DNA of 64,000 nt from JACCZR01 sp963844805 (GTDB lineage Bacteria > Actinomycetota > Thermoleophilia > Solirubrobacterales > Thermoleophilaceae): the NCBI GenBank assembly GCA_963844805.1, contig CAWJPU010000012.1, positions 1 to 64,000 of the forward strand, given 5' to 3'. Shown here in pieces: positions 60,637 to 64,000 of the stretch. The position numbers and the translations under genes are program-made. Under the pieces are notes generated by a model, which was given only the letters and a program-made list of their open reading frames with translations, was not told where the DNA came from and did no database searches. Position 1 is the stretch's first letter. Each line of letters begins with the position of its first letter.

Positions 60637-61375
60637 GTAGCGCGTCCAGGTAGTCCCTCCAGTCCCGGGTCAGCTCTCCCAGGGGCCGGTCGAAGGCGTG
60701 GGTGAGCGCTGTCTCGGGCCGCTCGGCGGGAATGGAGCGGGCCAGAGCCACCGCCGCCCTGGGCCCCGCCTCCTCGTCGAGCATGGAGAAGACCGTGCCG
60801 CCCAGGATCAGCGCGTCGCGGGGCGCCGGCGGGAAGTCCGGCCGCCCACCCTCGCGCAGGCGGCGGGTGATCGCGGGCCGCAGGTGGGGCACCTGTCCCG
60901 ACAGCCAGGCGGCCGCGCCCTCCGCCAGCCAGGCCAGACGCAGGTAGCGGGTGAAGCTGCGCGGCCGGAAGGGGGGCGGCAGGCCGGGGTTGTGCGCCCC
61001 GATCACCAGGTGGGCGTACTCGTGCCGGGGCGAGAGCAGCAGCGCCTGCTCGGACCCCTCGCCGCCCGAGGCCCGCGCGCGCAGGGCGTCGGGGGCGAGC
61101 ACGTGGATCTGGTCCTCGGAGAACCAGCCGGCGTAGTAGCGGCGCGCGGCGGGCGCCGACAGGCGCCGCGCGAGGGGCAGCCAGGGGTGGGCCAGCGCGA
61201 GGGCGGTCGGACGCGGATGGAGCACCACCGTGACCTCGCCCGGCGTGGAGGGAAACACCGCCCGAGCCTTGGACCGGAACACCTCGAGGTCGTCCAGCAC
61301 GCGGGCCGCGTCGTCGGACTGGGAGGACTCGTGGCGGGCCGAGAACGACGGCGAGAAGCTCTCGACCCAGGACAC
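60629..61375 (-). CDS. Gluzincin-type metallopeptidase-like protein
   Basis: A 248-residue cytosolic protein. The zinc motif H-E-x-x-H is SPRHEYAHLVIG at about residue 116, and a downstream glutamate in WLAEGAAAWLSGQ could be the third ligand, as in peptidase MA-like enzymes. There is no signal peptide. FDRPLGELTRDWRDYLDAL at the end matches the tail of that group. The partner PP2C gene starts within its last 8 bp, so a shared stress role is possible. GTG at 61375. Confidence 0.72.
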   Translation of the reverse strand: MSWVESFSPSFSARHESSQSDDAARVLDDLEVFRSKARAVFPSTPGEVTVVLHPRPTALALAHPWLPLARRLSAPAARRYYAGWFSEDQIHVLAPDALRARASGGEGSEQALLLSPRHEYAHLVIGAHNPGLPPPFRPRSFTRYLRLAWLAEGAAAWLSGQVPHLRPAITRRLREGGRPDFPPAPRDALILGGTVFSMLDEEAGPRAAVALARSIPAERPETALTHAFDRPLGELTRDWRDYLDALRA

Positions 61376-61418
61376 CTACGGCACGCTACTCAGCGGAGGA
61401 GCGCGGCGAGGCGGGCTG

Positions 61419-63783
61419 TCACGGGCCCAGCGCCAGCGACTGCTGCCAGGTGCCGCGGTCGAAGAAGGGCAGCTCGGGCGTGTCCGCTGCGCCCTGGGCC
61501 GTCACGTCGTACATGCGGCGGGGCTCGCGCCAGCGCGCCGGGTCCGAGGTGCCGAAGCGGCGCGCGAGGACGTCCGCGGTGCGCTCGGCGGCCAGGCGCA
61601 GCGCGCGGCGGCCGAGGGTGCGGAAGGCGTAGGCCTCGCCCAGCGTGATGTCGAACTCGTGCGACGTGCCCGTCTTGCCGGCCAGGGGCCCGGCGCCGGG
61701 GCGGAACCGGAACAGCGCGATCGCCTCGGCCTGGTCCTTGAACTCCTCCCACGCCGCCACGCCGGGGTCGACGGTGCCGTTGGAGGCGGTGCGGTCGTAG
61801 CTGCCGCCCCAGCGGCTCAGCGGCGTGAGCACGCTGCGGGCCTTGGCGCTGCCGCCGCGCCGCGCCAGGCGCAGCTGGCGGGTGAAGAACGGGCGCTGCT
61901 GGGCCACCGTGCCCGACGCGCGGTCGATCGCGCGCGACTTCGCGTAGGTGGGCCCGCCGCGCTTGACCCGGCCCGCCAGCAGCTCGAGCCAGCGGGCGCG
62001 GTGGAACGGGCCGGTGGCGCGCTCGCGGGCCTCGGAGTCGCCGTTGGTCCAGCCCGCGGAGGGCACGTTGTTCCAGTTGACGAGGAAGGCTCGGCGCGGG
62101 TTGATCACGCGCGGGGTCTGCGTGCGGCGCTTCAGGAAGCCGCGCCACTCGGCCTCGCCCGTGCCGGGGTAGGGCAGGCGCTCGTCGTAGTTGCGCGGGC
62201 GCAGCGGATGCAGACCCGGATGCCAGTAGCCGATGTTGCCGCGGCTGTCGGCGGCGATCACGTTCTCGTTCCAGGTCACGTTCTCCATCGCGCGGCGCAC
62301 GTCCTGGATGTTGTTCGCGTCGTTGAGCATCGTCAGCCCGGCGAGCGTCTCGATCTCGCGGTCCCAGATCGCGTACCGGCGCGCGTAGGCCCGGCCGCCG
62401 GCGCGCACCTGGACCGGCCCGTGGCGGGTGCGGCAGATGCGCTCGGTGCGCGAGCCGGCGATCTTGCTCGGCTGCAGCACCAGGTCGGGCAGGTCGGTCG
62501 GCGAGGCGCGGAAGGTGAACCGCTCGTTGCGGCAGCTCATGCGCTCGGTGCGCCCGCGGAAGCGGTAGGACTCGGCGCCCGCGAGCTGCTCGGCGTAGAG
62601 GTCGTCCTCGTCGGAGAGGCCGGACGTGAAGCCCCAGCCCACCCGGCCGTTGTGGCCGATGCCGACCACGGGGATGCCCGCCGCGCTGACGCCGCGCACG
62701 TTCTGCTCGGGCGAGTGCAGCTCGTACTCCACGAACAGCTCGGGCACCGAGAAGCCCAGCTGGGGGCCGTTGAACAGGTAGGCCTGGCCGGGCCGGCGCC
62801 CGCGGCGGCGCGAGATCGCCCACATGTAGGAGCCCCGCCGGCCGAAGACGCGCTGCGAGGCGCGCGCGGCCGAGCTCGCGGTGGCCTCGGCCGGGGCGGC
62901 GGGCAGCCGCAGGTCGATCAGGAAGCGGCGCGAGTTCGAGTAGCTGCGCCGCTCCTGGCGCCGGGTGCGCCGCGGCTGGGAGGGGAACAGCCCGTTGCGC
63001 CGCGGAACGGTGTAGATGCGGCCTGGCGTGCGCAGCGGCAGCAGGCGGGCGAAGGCGCGCGAGCCGATGGCCTGGAACACGCGCGCGTTGTCGAGCTCGG
63101 CGCCGTCGGACGGAGGGGACGGTGCGCGCCAGGAAGATGCCGATCCGCGCGCTGTCGGTGAGCGACCACTCGCGCGGCGTGATCCCCAGCGCGGGGAACT
63201 CGCCCGGCAGCTCGAGCGGGCGGCTGCGCACGCGCCGGATCCAGGCGTTGATGCCGTCGCGGTAGGCCTCGCCCCGCCGGACGAGCTTGCGCGGCAGGCG
63301 ATTGAACTGGTTCTCGGCCTCGCGGTCGGTGTAGTAGTCGCGCCGGGCGACGAGGTCGTCGTCGAGGTACTCCTGCCCGAGGATCTCGGCGAGCCGGCCG
63401 CTGGTCGCGCGGCGGAACAGCTCGAGCTGGAACAGGCGGTCCTCGGCCACCGCGTAGCCGACGCCCCACCAGGCGTCGTAGTCGCTGGCGCCGCGCACGT
63501 TGGGGACGCCGCGCGAGTCGCGCGTGATGGTCACGCCGGGGCGCGGCGAGCTGCGGCTCCCGGAGCGGTCGAAGCGGGCGTCCTTGAAGCGGAAGCCCTT
63601 CCACAGGTCGGTCTGGTCGTCCAGGTGCGGCGAGCCCGTGCCGCTGGCCACGCCGGGGATCGACACGTGGCCGCTCTGGCCCGGCGGGAGGACCGACTCG
63701 GCCTGCAGGACGCGCGCCTGCGCGGGGGCGGCGACGGCCGCCGACGCCACGAACAGCGCAACGCAGGTCAGTGTCGCCCTCAC
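61419..63783 (-). CDS. Secreted penicillin acylase-family (Ntn) hydrolase (frameshifted here)
   Basis: About 787 residues once the extra base at about 63111 is removed. The signal peptide MRATLTCVALFVASAAVAAPAQA is followed by the alpha chain (ITRDSRGVPNVRGASDYDAWWGVGYAVAEDRLFQLELFRR), a spacer, and the beta chain, which starts at the N-terminal nucleophile serine in RRGSYMWAIS (about residue 317). IGHNGRVGWGFTSG and NDANNIQDVR are typical. Self-processing gives an acylase for beta-lactams, N-acyl-homoserine lactones or acyl amino acids. The substrate is not known. GTG at 63783. Confidence 0.87.
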
Positions 63784-63813
63784 CCCGGGGGCGACCCTAC
63801 CGTCGGATGGCCC

Positions 63814-64000
63814 CTAGGCCAGCGCCGGTACGGCGTCCGAGGCGATGGCCTCGATCTCGCCGGTGGCGCGGTCGAACTCCTCGTCGGAGAGCACCGGGGT
63901 GCCCTCGAACGGGAGGTCGCGGTGCAGCTCGATCCAGGACCGGCAGCCCTGGTACTCGGGCAGCACCCGCACCGTGACCGGCCGCGGGATGCGGTAGGTG
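63814..64000 (-). CDS. DUF1802-like protein (5' end outside window)
   Basis: Only the last 62 codons are in the window. They read TYRIPRPVTVRVLPEYQGC then RSWIELHRDLPFEGTPVLSDEEFDRAT and end in ALA. The PEYQGCRSWIEL segment recalls the C-terminus of DUF1802 proteins (P-x-Y-x-G-C-x-S-W-V/I-x-L). No function is known for that family. The stop lies 30 bp from the penicillin acylase start. Confidence 0.55.
   Translation of the reverse strand, partial: TYRIPRPVTVRVLPEYQGCRSWIELHRDLPFEGTPVLSDEEFDRATGEIEAIASDAVPALA

Overview
The window is very GC-rich and gene-dense. Gene content suggests a member of the actinobacterial class Thermoleophilia (Solirubrobacterales-like), although that is an inference made without a database. 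The pointers are a c-di-AMP riboswitch on a cell-wall hydrolase gene, SUF with SufU, the CysO-CysM-Mec cysteine route known from mycobacteria, a wax-ester/diacylglycerol acyltransferase and a class III-like PHA synthase. Many genes have a TANNNT box 6-11 bases before the start codon, as expected for leaderless mRNAs. No tRNA, rRNA, CRISPR array, insertion sequence or prophage was found.

Layout. 1-7.8 kb: NlpC/P60 wall hydrolase with its riboswitch, lipoprotein, FAD oxidoreductase, infA (apparent CTG start), murB and two secreted hydrolase-type proteins. 7.9-13.2 kb: a segment that looks acquired. It has a broken left junction (iron-box-linked gene stub against an ABC permease stub), a substrate-binding lipoprotein, an MFS transporter and pcaC-pcaB-pobA for 4-hydroxybenzoate and protocatechuate. 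13.2-18.3 kb: housekeeping and small genes (nuclease, HAD, FxsA, SufT-like, carbonic anhydrase, lipoate ligase). 18.1-24.2 kb: an envelope/stress group (phage-holin III family, DUF3618, YihY/BrkB, FAD-Rieske oxidoreductase), an alpha/beta hydrolase and a subtilase. 24.2-33.4 kb: WS/DGAT, M28 peptidase, ispH, a redoxin-fold protein without its cysteines, a predicted haem-oxygenase-like diiron enzyme, a large acyl-CoA dehydrogenase and an SDR/quinone-reductase/thioesterase operon. 33.6-38.8 kb: a polyhydroxyalkanoate locus (PhaB, PhaC, PhaE-like coil, XRE regulator, second PhaC-like protein, 3-hydroxybutyrate dehydrogenase, phasin). 38.8-43.7 kb: small proteins, methyltransferases and a detached sufB. 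43.9-48.0 kb: rrf2-sufC-sufD-sufS-sufU. 48.1-54.3 kb: remnants, SCO1, then the sulfur-carrier cysteine route (rhodanese-ThiF, CysO, CysM, Mec) enclosing tatA and two ferritin-like proteins. 54.3-64 kb: two acyl-CoA dehydrogenases, a GGDEF/HD-GYP protein coupled to a PP2C phosphatase, a gluzincin-like protein, a penicillin acylase and a partial DUF1802-like gene.

How they work together. Fatty-acid turnover (acyl-CoA dehydrogenases, thioesterase) sits beside two carbon stores, wax ester/TAG and PHA. Sulfur enters cysteine through a protein-bound thiocarboxylate and leaves through SufS into Fe-S clusters, which IspH, the Rieske domain and the Rrf2 regulator need.

Two cross-cutting observations stand out. 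At least thirteen otherwise intact genes are each broken by an extra single base (one carries two, and one further gene lacks a base), so most 'pseudogenes' here are probably consensus-sequence errors. Also, a roughly 50-bp element of two tandem hairpins with GGA-containing loops occurs three times at gene starts and matches no element I know.
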